DNA from: Vitellaria paradoxa
Taxonomy: Eukaryota; Streptophyta; Magnoliopsida; Ericales; Sapotaceae
Reading direction: 5' to 3'
Assembly (NCBI GenBank): GCA_019916065.1
Contig: CM034238.1
Coordinates: 25,965,246-26,029,245, forward strand
Length of the DNA: 64,000 nt
This document shows, piece by piece, positions 45,801 through 55,200 of the stretch. Position numbers and translations under genes: made by a program. Numbering within the stretch: position 1 is the first letter of the stretch; each line of letters begins with the position of its first letter. Below the pieces are notes generated by a model. It was not told the DNA's origin. It saw only the letters and a program-made list of their open reading frames with translations, and made no database searches.

Positions 45801-48800
45801 CTAGTTCACCCCCAGAATCAACTAGTATTACATATGATACATTGGCTCAAATAGATGCAGATCTTATTAGTTTTTTACTTTGGAATTTTATGGAACCTCA
45901 TGTGGCCGATAGGTGTACTCACTTCGATACATGTAAAGAGATTTGGGAGTATGTCTGTTTGCTATTTTCTAGTGACTTAACTCGTATGTATGATCTATCT
46001 CGTGAATTTTTCCAACTGCAGTAGTCTGGCAAGTCAGTCACAAATTACTTTGCATCTCTAAGATGAATCTCTGAGGAGTTGAACTCTATTCAACTATTGT
46101 CATTGGATATGAATGAGATACAAAGGCAGCATGAACAGATAGTGGTTCTTAGATTCTTCGCTAGTCTTGATCTTGAGTTTGAACTAGTGAGAGCTCAAAT
46201 GCTTAGTGGAACTTCTCTTCTTTTATTTGCTGAGACTTATTCTAGGGTTATGAGGTTTGTATCTCAAGATTCCTCTTCAAACAGTTCAGATCCCTCTTAG
46301 TCCACTCTTACTGGCCAAATACCACCATTTTCCTCTGATAGTCATGATAATCATTATACTTATGGAGATGGTCGTGATGGGCGAGGTGGACATAGCAGAG
46401 GATCACAGCCAAAATGTACAAATTATGGAAAGTTGGGACATGCTCGTGAAAAATGTTGGGATTTATTTGGCAAACCTCCACATATGATACGTCGCCTCTT
46501 CTAACCCTTCTATAGAAGACTCCACCACTATTGAGCATCCTTAGACAATGGCTCTTTTTGGAGAAGAGTATTCAAGACTCCTACAGTATTCTACAATATT
46601 AGATAGCTAATCAGGTCTCTCTTTCTACTGCTTTCCTTGCTACTGCTCCTCAAGATAATTCTCTTGCATGTTTTTCTACTCATACTCCAACTTGTTGGAT
46701 TATCGACTCTGGTGCTTCTAATTATATGTCTGGAGCATCCACATTATTCTCTGACATTCAGTATTCTAATTCTTTAAAAACAGTTACTTTAGCCAATGGC
46801 TCTACAACTCCTGTTAGTGGTGTTAGTACTGTGATATCCCTTCTCATTCTTTTTCTTTATCCTTAGTATTATATATTCCTTTTTTTCATTTAATATAATG
46901 TCTGTGAGTAAACTTACGAAGCACCATAATTGCTCAGTGACATTCTTTCTTGATTTTATCATTATTTAGTATATGACAAGGGAGACGATTGGAGGAAGGC
47001 ATGAAATTGGAGGAATTTGTGACCTCGATACTACAATGCCTAGAACTTGTTATGCTTTTGCTTCTTCTACTGAGATTCATTGTTGCCTTGGTCATCCCTC
47101 TTAAAAAAGCTAAAGTCATTGTGTCCTAGTCTAGGTCATTTAAATTTTTTAAATTGTGAGTCCTGTCAGTTGGGAAAACATCACCATCTATCTTTTGCTC
47201 CCTGAGTCAATAAAAGGTTATCATGTTCTTTTTATTTAGTTCATTCAGATGTTTGGGGTCTTAATCGTGTTACTTCAAAGTTGAGATTTAATTATTTTGT
47301 CACATTTATTGATGATTTTTCTGAGCTTACTTGAATTTATTTAATGAAAAATCGATTAGAATTGTTTTTTACTTTTTCAATCCTTTTGTGCTGAAATAAA
47401 AACTCACTTTTGTGTGCCTATGCGAATCCTTCATAGTGATAATGCCAAAGAATATTTCTCTAACCCTTTTACTAAATTCATGGCTTCTTGGGTATTGTTT
47501 CCAGTCTTCCTGTTCCCACACACCACAAAAAAATGAGGTTGCTGAAAGAAAGAATTTGCATCTCGTTGAAACAGCTTGTTATCTTCTAATTCACATGAAT
47601 GTTTCCAAAATTTTTTGGAGTGATGTTGTCTTAACTGCGTGTTATTTGATTAACTGGATGCCCTTATCTGTCCTTGATGAATGTAATCCGTATTTTATGC
47701 TGTTCCCAAACCAACCATTGTACTCTGTTCCACCCCGGATTTTTTGTTGTGTTTCTTTTGTCCATTAACTTACTCCTGGGTTCAATAAATTAGATTCCTG
47801 TGCTCATAAGTGCATTTTTCTTAAGTACTCTAGGTTACAAAAGGGATATCGTAGCTATAATTCTTCTCTTAATCACTTTCTTTGTGTCTGTTGATGTCAC
47901 TTTCTTTGAGTCTATCTCGTTTTTCAATCATTCACAATCTTTGGCTATTCTTGATAAGTCTTCCTTTACATATTCTTTATGCTGAACCTGTTTCGATCAA
48001 TCATTCTTCTCCACCATGTCCAGTTCGTCATTTGTCTCACCCTAATTTGCAGGTCTACACCAAACATCGAGCAATGACTATTCCACTTGTAGCTTTATGT
48101 GCTCCACCATCGGTTTCTCCCATGTTGCTTAATCCTCCCAATTTGTTGGATCTTCCTATTGCTCTCCAGAAGGGTAAATGCACTTGTACTTCTCATCCTC
48201 TTTCTAATTTTGTGTCTTATGATGCATTATCCCCTTCTTGTCATTCGTTTGTTACTTTTTTATCTTTTGTTTCTATCCCTAAGTTTGTTTTCTGAAGCGC
48301 TGTCTCATCCTTGCTAGAGTTCTGCTATGGAAGAAGTGATGTCTGCTCTTCGAGCTACTGGTACTTGGGAATTGGTTCCTCTTCCTCCTGGTAAGTCCAA
48401 GGCTTGGTGTCGTTGGGTGTACACAATTAAAGCTTAACCTGATGGCACTATAGATAGATTGAAAGCTCGTCTAGTTGAAAAGGGGTATACACAGGTTTAT
48501 GGCTTGGACTCCTCTAAGACTTTTTCTCCTGTTGGTGAGATTGCCTTTGTTTGCCTTCTTATTTCTTTGACTACGGTTTATCATTGGTCTTTACATCAAC
48601 TTGATATGCAACATTTCTTCATGGTGATCTAGCTGAGGAAGTTTATATGGAGTAATCTCCTGGTTTTGTTGCTCAGGGGGATTCTGTGTCAGTTTGTAAA
48701 CTCAGGAAATCATTTTATGGGCTAAAACAATCTCCTCAAGTATTGTTTGGTAGGTCCAGCAATGTTATCACTGAGCTTGGTCTAATTCGCTATAGTGCAG

Positions 48801-50436
48801 GTTATTCAATGTTTTATCGTCATTCATCTAATGGCAGAATTTGGCTACTGGTGTATGTAGATGACACTGTTATCACAGGTGGCGATACATAGGGCATTAT
48901 TGATTTGAAGAGCTTCCTCCAAATCAGATTTAGTACAAATGATTTAGGTACGTTGAAATATTTCTTAGGGATTGAGATTGCCAGGTCACGAATGGATATT
49001 TCTCTCTCTGTCAAATGATATATATTCTTGATTTGTTATATGAGACTGGTATGTTGGGTTCCAAATCTGTGGACACTAATTGATCCAAATACTAAGCTGA
49101 AGACGGAGAAGGGAGAATTGTTAGATGATCCTGGTCAGTATTGCAGATTAGTTGGAAAGGTAAATTATTTGACTGTTACAAGACCAAATGTACCATTTGC
49201 TACAAGTGTGGTTAGTCAGTTCTTGGAATCACCTTGCAGTTGTTATTGGGATGCAGTTATTCGAATTCTGAGATATCTTACAGGTGCACCTAGTAGAGGC
49301 CTATTATACAAGGATAATGGGCACACTTTAATTCAAGGGCATACTGATGTAGACTAGGCTTGGTCACCATCAGATAGAAGGTTTACGACTGGGTATTGTA
49401 TTTTTGTTAGAGGTAATATGGTGTTTTGGAAAAGTAAGAAGCAAACAGTGATAACTCAATCAAGTGCTGAATTAGAGTATAGAGCTATAGCGTATATGTC
49501 TTGTGAGTTGATATGAATGCAACATATGTTGGAGGAGTTAGGAGTTCATTATTCACAACTCATGGAATTACTGTGTGATAATCAAGCTGCTATTCATATT
49601 GCTTCTAATCTAGTGTTTCATGAGAGGACCAAACACATTAAAGTTGATTGTCATTTTATTAGAAAGAAGATTTTATAGAATACAATTAAAACTGGTCATA
49701 TAAAATTTGAAGATCAACTTACAGATTTATTTATCAAAGCTTTGGTGGATCTAGAGTGAGATTTATTTGTACCAAGTTAGGAACATATGATATATATGCT
49801 TTAGCTTGAGGGGGAGTGTTAGATATTAATGTAGATATGGTAGGAAGATAATTAGTTTCCTAATTTCATAGTGTAGGAATATTTGATTGACAGTTTTCTA
49901 ATATGTATAGTTTCCTAATACTTAGGACTTTTATGTCTATAAATAGGTTAAGAAAAACCCTAATACAATATAACAATTTCATCTTTCAAATCAATTATCT
50001 TTATAGTTTGCAAAGCTTGAACTCGGCTTATTTAACATAAGATGACAAGCCCGACCTCATTAGGCTTGGGCTCCTTGGCTATTTAAAACATATATGGTTC
50101 CAAATACTAGAAAATGCCATATTATACAAGTTACTAATCATATTTGGGGTACTATTTTACGTTAAATAATTTAACAAGTATTATTTAAATGTCAATGCCT
50201 TGCCATTAAGAATTTGGCCTGATCTGAGCAAGCAAAGGGCAAATTTGTCCTTTTGCTGTGTTTTATACATTTCCACCAACTAATACACATCAACTCAGCA
50301 CAACAATTCCCATGTTTCAGTTTTCTGATTTCAAATTAATAGATTGGGCTGTGGTGTAAGTTGCTTTGAATGGTCAAAACAGTAAAAGGCCAGGATAATC
50401 TAGAAAGGAAATGCCTGAAGTACTTCAATTTATTTA

Positions 50437-50467
<31 letters not shown>

Positions 50468-51869
50468 GGATGGGTGGCCTTTCAAGTTGTATCCCTACTT
50501 CTGGAGTGTATATATCAGAAAGCAAAATGTTGTAATTTCAGCTGTTTGTGGGCAAGATTATACTGTCTTCCCGTAAGAAACTTTTGGGAAAATTCTGTTG
50601 GTACAGTGACTTATTCATCTTCCTTTTAGGCTTTCTAGGGAGTTCTGAGTAAATATACCAGATATGATCAATACATAGTGCTTCATGAAAATTTTGATGA
50701 ATTTCACCTGACTTATAAAGTTATGCTACTGTCTCCTTGTTTTGGGCTTCAATATTGTACTAGTAATGTATATTGTATATTTTCAAATTTGTATGACATT
50801 GTAAATGCCCATGTTTTGACAGGCAAAGTCGCCTTTCAGAACCTTAGACGAACTCAGTGTAACTGAGGCAGTTTCTACTCCTTATTTTCCTTCGATCTTT
50901 GAGAGGGAACAAAGCAGCTCTATGGGGGAAGATCTCCTTGCATGCCCCAGTGAGTCAAAGAATGATCTGTCTCACAGTTCTTTGATTTCTGCTCAAGATA
51001 CGATAAAAAATTCAAATGGTGAATCTAGTTATGAATTTGGCACGAGGAGAAGACATTGTTGCTACGTGATCACTGCAAGGGCACGCTCCTTTCTGTACCA
51101 CCAGGTTGGAATTTATTCTTCTTCCCCTTCATATTTGTAACGGCATGGTTGTTATAAGGCTCAACCAAGGCACTGATATCTTCTATAACCCAAGTGTAGG
51201 GGTAGCGTAAAACACAATCTGAGTGATGAATTTACTACATACATATCTTTTCAATGAACCCCCTGCAAATTTTACTTGGTAACTTCTACTTGCATCTGTA
51301 AAATTGCTAATATGTCACTGTTCTATTAATTAGTCTGATTGTCACTCATGCATTGACAAATGAACAGCAAAGCATACTTTCTGGGCAAGTAGGGCAAACC
51401 AGTTTACTGAATAGCTAGTTCATTATGCATTACAATGACATGTCATTATTATTGTCACCTTTTAAGTTCTCTTTTGTATGACAATTAAGATAACCAACTG
51501 ACTGGAAGTAAATTTAGCAGTTTGTTCGGATCTTTTGATGCTTAATTAGTTTGTAGGAAATATTTTTCTAAAGATTTCAGCTAACTTTTGCGCAGGTCAG
51601 ATTACTAGTTGGAGTTCTCAAATCTGTTGGCACCGGAGAGCTAGCAATTTCTGACGGTACGCATCGTGGCATCTTGTGCGTGTATTCTGACATACGACTG
51701 GTCCCATCTGAATCTTGTTTGAGACTAACTCTTTGGTGTTTTAAAATAAATCGTTGCAGTCGAGCGCATTCTAAATGCAAAGACAGTGACTGCTGCGCCT
51801 CCCATGGCTCCTGCATGCGGTCTTTATCTTGGAAGTGTGAAGTACGATCTGCGTTCTGATTTGTCGTAA
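27547..51869 (+). CDS. TruA-family tRNA pseudouridine synthase, ten exons, 393 aa
   Basis: Joined exons 27547-27840, 28495-28551, 30994-31071, 32921-32974, 34802-34884, 35385-35484, 35589-35651, 50823-51104, 51596-51656 and 51760-51869 give one 1182-base frame; every intron is GT-AG. The enzyme family turns uridine into pseudouridine in the anticodon arm of tRNA. Residues 1-60 are a variable, acidic head (DDDD at 41-44). The fold starts at RYLVAIEYIGTRFAGAQKQ (69-87). The active site is SSRTDAGVHA with Asp118; later blocks are ERTYFYRLLSG, EKDRAWHVPEDLD, HHDFSSFRA, ARARSFLYHQVRLLVGVLKS and MAPACGLYLGSVKYD. The family usually has Gly before RTDAG; here it is Ser. The chosen ATG is the first in the frame that reaches the fold; an upstream ATG in another frame competes. 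No clear organelle signal is seen. Residues PRRPPK (25-30) could be a weak nuclear signal. The gene appears intact. Which family member it is cannot be decided. Confidence 0.93.
28495..28551 (+). CDS. Exon 2 (residues 99-117)
   Basis: Nineteen codons, EAFNKFIGQPVSIFCSSRT, between TGCAG and GTAAGT. It ends exactly before the catalytic aspartate. Confidence 0.92.
28552..30993 (+). other. Intron 2 (2.4 kb), host of a dispersed repeat
   Basis: It is defined by GTAAGT and TTGCAG. It holds a repeat rich in GGACACGGACAC-type words (29635-30357) and small frames that resemble no protein family. No other gene is seen. Confidence 0.85.
29635..30357. mobile_element. Dispersed repeat with imperfect terminal inverted repeats, copy 1
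   Basis: The left end AGGGAGCATGGACTCACA and the right end (reverse complement AGGAAGCATGAACACTCACA) form about 18 bases of imperfect inverted repeat. Next to the ends lie GACACGGACACATGG and, near the right, GTGTCCGGTCATG words. The interior is AT-rich and non-coding. No clean target duplication was identified. This type of GTGTCC-rich non-autonomous repeat is common in plant genomes; the superfamily is not assigned. Confidence 0.5.
30994..31071 (+). CDS. Exon 3 (residues 118-143), starts with catalytic Asp
   Basis: It begins DAGVHALSNVCHVDVERISK, so Asp118 is the first codon. The donor GTG|GTACTT is chosen because the frame then joins to LPPHEPAVV of exon 4, as in the family; reading on past the donor meets a stop at 31144-31146. 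Confidence 0.92.
31695..31716. repeat. C16-G6 homopolymer tract in intron 3
   Basis: Sixteen C are followed directly by six G. This is extreme for plant DNA and may be partly a sequencing or assembly artefact. Confidence 0.8.
32600..32650. repeat. C11-A8 tract and TAAAA microsatellite in intron 3
   Basis: Eleven C, eight A, then about six TAAAA units. A similar C10-A12 junction occurs at 37227-37248. Confidence 0.9.
32921..32974 (+). CDS. Exon 4 (residues 144-161)
   Basis: Eighteen codons, LPPHEPAVVRRAVNHFLQ, between ATGCAG and GTTTGG, phase 0 at both ends. Confidence 0.92.
33825..34305. mobile_element. Dispersed repeat, copy 2, in intron 4
   Basis: The left part reads AAGCATGGATTCGGACAC and is followed by words such as TACGGCATGACAC and GCTGACAC. 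The right part has TGTCCGATAAGTG and ends AGAAGCATTCGTGCTT. The end words and layout match the repeat at 29635-30357 in intron 2, so both are likely the same family. Confidence 0.4.
34802..34884 (+). CDS. Exon 5 (residues 162-189, last codon split)
   Basis: It reads KNEGDIMVIDVRCVTPDFHA and RFKAQERT, the strand before the conserved tyrosine motif. The acceptor is TTGTAG and the donor GTAAGT; the last two bases (ac) complete a Thr codon with exon 6. Confidence 0.92.
35385..35484 (+). CDS. Exon 6 (residues 189-222)
   Basis: It reads YFYRLLSGPEPLSTFEKDRA and WHVPEDLDLLAMR, with the conserved Y-F-Y-R and the R-A-W-H segment that lines the active site in the family. Donor CGG|GTGAGC. Confidence 0.92.
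35589..35651 (+). CDS. Exon 7 (residues 223-243)
   Basis: Twenty-one codons: EACKVLIGHHDFSSFRAASC plus Q. Acceptor GGCCAG, donor CAG|GTAATT. The 15.2-kb intron follows. Confidence 0.92.
36179..36259 (+). repeat. Truncated 5' LTR of copia A (first 81 bp)
   Basis: It aligns with 49817-49897 of the 3' LTR with few differences (for example TTAGTGTAAATATGG against TTAATGTAGATATGG) and stops at the start of gypsy B. Confidence 0.85.
36260..37553 (+). repeat. 5' LTR of gypsy B
   Basis: It starts TGGTGCGGACACCAGTAAAG and is followed at 37555 by TGGTATCAACGAG, a primer binding site whose first eight bases match the 3' end of initiator tRNA-Met. The first 480 bases align with the 3' LTR from 39858, and 36917-37030 aligns with the parts on either side of the copia C insertion. 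A poly-T (about 37064-37076) and the C10-A12 tract lie in its second half, which has no match in the 3' LTR. Confidence 0.75.
37630..38690 (+). pseudogene. gag of gypsy B
   Basis: The frame opens MADDQLQIQLAALTEAIQRM with a coiled-coil-like start and soon meets a stop. At 37924-38130 it reads MKLIGSAQLYWESVENLLVR, EEIKVRLKRKYLSSSYHSNL and GSIPVKDYVA, the core of plant retrotransposon gag. Near 38440-38500 CFKYHGFENVSVSC is a zinc-knuckle remnant with Tyr in place of the second Cys. Several in-frame TAG codons interrupt it (for example 38128-38130 and 38161-38163). Confidence 0.85.
38700..39850 (+). pseudogene. Protease joined to integrase end of gypsy B (RT and RNase H deleted)
   Basis: The frame from 38782 reads VDSSSCINVVSSSIVACLGF and SMDIGHIILERLWLFDLDVT, a Ty3/gypsy protease in which the usual D-G-G-S active motif is D-S-S-S. 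At about 39069 it changes, still in frame, to LSTAQFAYNNSMNRSIRMSP, which belongs to the end of the integrase core. Stops follow; 39409-39771 gives LQALSAGSFIILKRVESNAY, FSSIFNVEDLVVYKGHI and, past it, FLVCWVGRSMFNCTWILAET, the chromodomain-like tail. About 2.5 kb of the usual element is therefore missing. Confidence 0.85.
39858..40413 (+). repeat. 3' LTR of gypsy B, left part
   Basis: It begins TGGTACGGACACTAGTAGAG right after the purine tract and matches the 5' LTR. It has lost a block of about 170 bases present at 36727-36915 of the 5' LTR. It is broken at 40413 by copia C and resumes at 45166 with GTCAACCGCCATCAC. Confidence 0.85.
40414..40693 (-). repeat. 3' LTR of copia C
   Basis: On the - strand it begins TGTGAGGAAAACCGTG, after the purine tract TTAGAGGGGAATT, and ends ATTTCCCAACA. 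The stop codon of pol (TGA, 40689-40691) lies inside it. Confidence 0.92.
40689..42004 (-). pseudogene. RT and RNase H of copia C
   Basis: After a TAG at 42002-42004 the frame continues: LNVYQMDVKSAFFNEELKEE and LYGLKQAPQAWNSKIDSYF. It then reads the catalytic YVDDLIYFGN, MTDLGTMTYFLVMQVKQG, LVGSLIYLTHTRPDIAQAVS, the RNase H blocks TDSDWAGSTDDRRSTSAY, VYCDNMSAIALTKN and HIELRHHFIRD, and PADMLTKPI. Catalytic aspartates are present. One further TGA interrupts it at about 40993. Apart from these stops the protein is well kept. Confidence 0.93.
42005..43330 (-). pseudogene. Integrase and RT start of copia C
   Basis: It reads EVCEGCVYGKMHHLPFPKTS, the zinc-binding to core junction of copia integrase, then LELVHADIFGPTRTPSIGNK and ILFVDDYTRMV, a stop, GGEFIYQPFMDYCKKEG, another stop and QNGVAERKNRTIVEMARSML. 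The frame 42006-42860 continues WAEVVHTTVYILNRSPTK and HLKVFGCPAYSLN to EEELNMIDKNNTWNLVDPP and LKWVYKTKYNEDG, the start of RT. The stops at about 43098 and 42906 replace Trp and Gln codons of related proteins. Confidence 0.92.
43331..43885 (-). pseudogene. Protease region of copia C
   Basis: The - strand reads YLDSCCSNHMTNDSELFVKI near 43700-43768, then VLYIPTLAHNVLSVGQMIQK and LRYSHLNHKGLQLLKQK. In related copia proteases the active motif is D-S-G-C-S; here Cys replaces the Gly. A stop stands where the usual Trp before YLDS is expected (43769-43771). Confidence 0.85.
43885..44835 (-). pseudogene. gag of copia C
   Basis: ATG at 44833-44835 opens MSISNSSSARTMFNYSQSQV and FEGENYGYWADQMRFFFIS, followed by a TGA where a Trp or similar residue is expected, then DLWEIVEEGYDD. 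The rest is open for 273 codons to 43885: LSYLHQGISKTIYPRIFGIS, KDAWETLKKEFQGNNKVVSI, an arginine-rich stretch and the zinc knuckle CIICKKSNHTSAEC, a perfect C-x2-C-x4-H-x4-C. A second knuckle (CKRCRIPNH) is cut by a frame change. Confidence 0.92.
44853..45133 (-). repeat. 5' LTR of copia C
   Basis: Its inner edge on the - strand is ...CCCAACA followed by AATT and the PBS TGGTATCAGAGCCATG (complement of about 44833-44848), which matches initiator tRNA-Met. The outer edge is followed by AAGAG. Confidence 0.92.
45139..45165. repeat. 27-bp near-duplicate of the copia C end plus target site
   Basis: GCGGTTTACGGTTTTCCCCA plus CAAAGAG repeats, with changes, the last bases of the LTR and the AAGAG target site. 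The gypsy B sequence resumes only after the second AAGAG (45161-45165). Confidence 0.85.
45437..45496. repeat. Perfect 30-bp tandem duplication
   Basis: ACTCTTCTCGTTCGAAGTCG ACGATTGAAC occurs twice without a mismatch (45437-45466 and 45467-45496). Each unit contains the palindromes TTCGAA and GTCGAC. It lies in the leader before gag of copia A. Confidence 0.95.
45646..46505 (+). pseudogene. gag of copia A
   Basis: ATG at 45646 opens MEPKSDFTIVGSITISTPL and LTMRKLNGTNYIQWSKTVKI, the start of copia gag (the KLNGTNYxxW motif). A frame change leads to 45785-46024 (LAQIDADLISFLLWNFMEPH, TCKEIWEYVCLLFSSD), then past a TAG to 46079-46300 (ELVRAQMLSGTSLL). At about 46414-46470 CTNYGKLGHAREKCWDLFGK is the zinc knuckle with Tyr where the second Cys should be. 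Confidence 0.88.
46680..47770 (+). pseudogene. Protease and integrase of copia A
   Basis: Near 46689-46730 CWIIDSGASNYMSG is the protease site with D-S-G kept and Tyr in place of the usual His. Decayed integrase follows: CESCQLGKHHHLSF, LVHSDVWGLNRVTSKLRFNY, FIDDFSELT, and the frame 47412-47768 with KNEVAERKNLHLVETACYLL and TACYLINWMPLSVL. Stops and frameshifts are frequent. Confidence 0.85.
48330..49760 (+). pseudogene. RT and RNase H of copia A
   Basis: Fragments in changing frames read RLKARLVEKGYTQVYGLDSS, KLRKSFYGLKQSPQ, the catalytic LVYVDDTVITGGDT (about 48846-48890), LVGKVNYLTVTRPNVPFATS, RILRYLTGAPSRGLLY and, near the end, CDNQAAIHIASNLVFHERTK. The copy is much more decayed than copia C. 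A purine tract GAGGGGGAG (49808-49816) precedes the 3' LTR. Confidence 0.9.
49817..50005 (+). repeat. 3' LTR of copia A
   Basis: It begins TGTTAGATATTAATG and contains TCTATAAATAGG (TATA box near 49938). It seems to end at TATCTTTATA (50005), where the last bases have probably changed from TATCTAACA. It is 189 bp and is followed by GTTTG. Confidence 0.75.
50823..51104 (+). CDS. Exon 8 (residues 244-337)
   Basis: It begins AKSPFRTLDELSVTEAVSTP, continues through a long polar insert (about residues 268-312, rich in Ser, Glu, Asn) that is likely a flexible loop, and ends in CYVITARARSFLYHQ. It joins exon 7 in phase 0 across the 15.2-kb intron, which shows the gene remains readable despite the insertions. 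Confidence 0.92.
51596..51656 (+). CDS. Exon 9 (residues 338-358, last codon split)
   Basis: It reads VRLLVGVLKSVGTGELAISD, the conserved helix of the family, between GCGCAG and GTACGC. Confidence 0.92.
51760..51869 (+). CDS. Exon 10 (residues 358-393) and stop
   Basis: After the split Val codon it reads ERILNAKTVTAAPPMAPACG and LYLGSVKYDLRSDLS, ending at TAA 51867-51869. The P-P-M-A-P-A-C-G-L-Y-L motif is the usual C-terminal block of the family. Confidence 0.92.
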
Positions 51870-52274
51870 CAAATCACGGACTCATTAAGGGAAACTTCTT
51901 GCACATCTGCAAGTTGCTACCAATCGTCATACGTTTGTATATATATTTTCCGTCAAGATTGCGTTTGGCGTCTCATTGATTAATGGAGTCTCAGAGAAAC
52001 AAGAATTGGAAGCCGGTGAGTAGTTAGAACCACAACAGGTTCACCATGAAGAAATGAATGTGTAATTAACCAACCAACTCATCTATTGCATTATTGCATA
52101 TGGTATATGAAATACCAGAAGCTAATTTGGCTGTATGAATTTTGAAATTTGCAGGACAGTTGTTGTAACTTCTAAATTCTAATGGTCAATTTGAGAACTA
52201 AGTAAGTTCCTTCCTTTTGGCATTTAAGCTGGCCTTCATTTTCTATTTTGATTCTCGTTTCTGTTTATTAGATG

Positions 52275-52280
52275 AATAAA
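52275..52280 (+). promoter_or_regulatory. Possible poly(A) signal of the pseudouridine synthase gene
   Basis: AATAAA lies 406 bases after the stop codon, a normal distance for a plant 3' UTR. Plant signals are loose, so this is only the best candidate. Confidence 0.4.
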
Positions 52281-55200
52281 TAAGATGGAACAGCTCAGAC
52301 TGCAGGTGGGGGGGGGTCTCAAAACCAGTGAATATGCTATTACTTAAATGTACTGTACAACTTTACTTTTTTATTTTTAAAGAAAAAAATTAAATGTTCG
52401 TACGACAACTTGTTTAATGCTGTTTCTTACCACGTGTGGCTCCGGCGGTGGATGAGCCTGTGATTCTGTTTTGGAGTTTGGAATTAAGTGTTTCAACGAT
52501 ATGTTCGAGGATGATTTGGTTGGTCCTCATTTAGGATTCATGTCTCTTTTTTTTTTTTTTTGGGGTAATCATTGCATAAATAAAATCACAATCCCCTTGA
52601 AACCCTCACTCGGGAGCATGCAGCCTAGCCTTACCTGTCAGCCCCCAAGTATGACGAGGCTTCGCATTTTTTAACATATTAGTAATCATATAAAAATAAA
52701 AAATATTTTTATTTATATTTTTTAATTGAAAAGATTTAACACATCACTCTCTCTTATATATCTCTTTATCAAAGGAGAGGCTAAGATAGACGCTGATGAC
52801 ATTTCAATAACATCCATACTATGAGGTCATTAGTTTAAATTTTAATTGTCCAAATACATTCATCTGTTATCACCCGAATGACAGCTCGATAATGTTATCT
52901 CTCGAGTTTTTCTTCTATCTATGTGATTCTCTATACATATATATTGTTTCCCCACTGATAAATATAGATATTCTAATCTAATTTTCTCTTTACCATATAC
53001 TAAGAAATTTAAAGATTTCAACTCTCTTTCCCCTATCTCTCTCTTCTATATTTCTTTGACTTTCTCTTTAAATTCTCTATCTATTGATGAGTCTAAATAA
53101 AAAATTTCAAGTTAATCTCTCTAATAAATATAAAAACATCAATGCGTGATTATGTTCTCCCTTCATGCAATGGGACTCAAGGGAGGATCATCAATAATAA
53201 AATATCAAACTCTCTAATTTTAAATGTACTTTGTTATTTATTTATTTTGTTAAATTATATTTATTTTCATTTGTTAAATTATGCATTGATTTGTTATTTA
53301 TTCTTTATTTATTTTTTTCTTTTGAATATTCTGCTGCATTCATGTTAATGGTGTATTTTATTTAATTTTGAATATGTCCATCCAAAATTATCAATATAGT
53401 TATGAAAAATTTTTTAAAAAAAAGAAAAGAATAAAATAATTTATTCAGTTGTAAAGAAGTGCCGTTATAATTTTGTAAATATTAATAAACCAAAAAAATT
53501 AATAAATAATTTTACGTCTCAAAAAGTAAAAAAAAAAAAAAAAGAAATAGAATAATAGCATACATCATTTTTTTTCTATTATAAAAAAAATGAAAAATTA
53601 TACACCCTTCACTTAATATCTCATCTTAGGCCTTAAAATATTTAGTACTAGTCTTGCCAGCTGGAAACCACTAGAAGAGGAAAAGACAATGGATGTGTTT
53701 AGAATTGTATAAAAGTGTATAAAATTGTAAAAATTAATATCTCGTGTTTCGTGCAGTGAGTAAAAAATTTAATTTTATAGTCTCGTAACTCGTATTTATA
53801 AAGTTTTGCAAGAGTTTTTTACTTTTTTTTACTAACTCCAAACAAGTCCAATGTAATGTCTTGAAAAAATAATGCAATCTCATAGTTTCAAGGACATCAT
53901 CTGACTAAGAAAAATCCACCAACTTATTTAACATCAGCTCTTCCTAGGCTCTCAGTTCTCTCCCGACCAAACATATACAATTATGTATGTAAAATATATT
54001 TATATAAAACGGGAACCTTCAGGATGAAGAGAAAGAATAAGCTCGGGCCATCGTATCCCCCCCAAACACACACACATCAATAGCCTTGACAATGGGGATG
54101 CCCATGTGCGGCCTGCAACGCTCGACTAATAATAAAAAGACCACGTGCGGCAAGTAATGTAAACACCATCCGGGCGTCCGGCCATGGAGGGGCGTGCGCT
54201 TGGGAGCCTCCACCATGATGCACCCGCCTCCTTCCTTACTCTCATATTTAGCTAATTGTTAAGCCATGAAATTTAACTCCAAACCCCTCCCCCCCCCCCA
54301 ATCAATTTGGTCCACCAATTTCTTATATTACTCACATTAATACTTCATTATTTTATAATTATGTCCATAATTATCAACTAATGTAATATAGAAATTCGGG
54401 TTATTACAAAATTATAATACTATTTCTATCAAGCCTTAGATCACATTATCATATTGTTCTTTTTGCCTAATTACCTAAAATAGAATTTTTTCCTAATTAC
54501 ATTTCGCATCCCTTAAAAACTGTAATATATATTTTTCTAAGCATTTTAAGTATTTGTTAATATATTGTTAACTAAAAAATGTTACAATTTTTTTACTGTA
54601 ATTTATCTGAATATAAACTTATCTATATCTTATTTGTTACGTGATTAAAAAAAATTAATCAATTTAAAACTTACCTAAACCATTTTATCAAATGATAAAA
54701 AATCAATTGAACTTACCAAAAAAAAAATCAATTTGATTCAATATGTAACTTATCTAAAATTTTAAATTTGAATGTATGTCTTATGATAGCTTGAGATATA
54801 CCTATCACTTGATAAAAAAATAATTAATTGTAACTAATATATAATAAAGGAGGACATTGCTTTTATTAATACTTAGAAAATATTAATATTTAACTAAATT
54901 TTAGGCTTAAAAATAGCATAACAAAAAATAATTATGTATCTATATACGAGAATGAGGAGAAGAAGAAACTACAATATGAGAATACAATTTTGTTATAACA
55001 CAATTTTAGGTTAAGTGTACCTATCCAGAAGAAATCGTAATGTAATAATGTAATTTTAGGTAACGCAGAAACCGTAAACTGATTTTGCGATTTCATTTAC
55101 AATATTTTTACAACTAAGTTTTTGGACAGTATTCGTGTAATTGTTTTTTCTTTTAATTGCAAGGAAAAAAAATAATATTCTTAATGTAATAGGATCCATT

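Larger units (their letters stand above)
36179..50005 (+). mobile_element. Copia A, outermost Ty1/copia element in intron 7
   Basis: The first 81 bases (TGTTAGATATTAGTGTAAAT...) match the start of the 3' LTR at 49817. Its gag-pol remains lie at 45646-49760. The outer flanks are GTCTG (36174-36178) and GTTTG (50006-50010), a 5-bp target duplication with one mismatch. The rest of its 5' LTR was not found to the right of gypsy B, so that junction suffered a deletion or rearrangement. Confidence 0.75.
35652..50822 (+). other. Intron 7 (15.2 kb) carrying three nested retrotransposons
   Basis: The donor GTAATT follows exon 7 and the acceptor TTGACAG precedes exon 8. About 13.8 kb of it is copia A with gypsy B and copia C inside. 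Outside copia A the intron is about 1.3 kb and has no other feature except a TA microsatellite (50440-50467), so without the insertions it would be of ordinary size. Confidence 0.9.

Noticed and set aside
47800..48317. Open frames rich in Leu and Ser in copia A
   Set aside because: They fall in the variable stretch between integrase and RT of a decayed element and overlap each other in different frames.
52540..52680. SINE on the - strand ending in poly-A
   Set aside because: The poly-T and GC-richer body fit loosely, but no clear box A/box B promoter words or target duplication could be found; kept only as a note.
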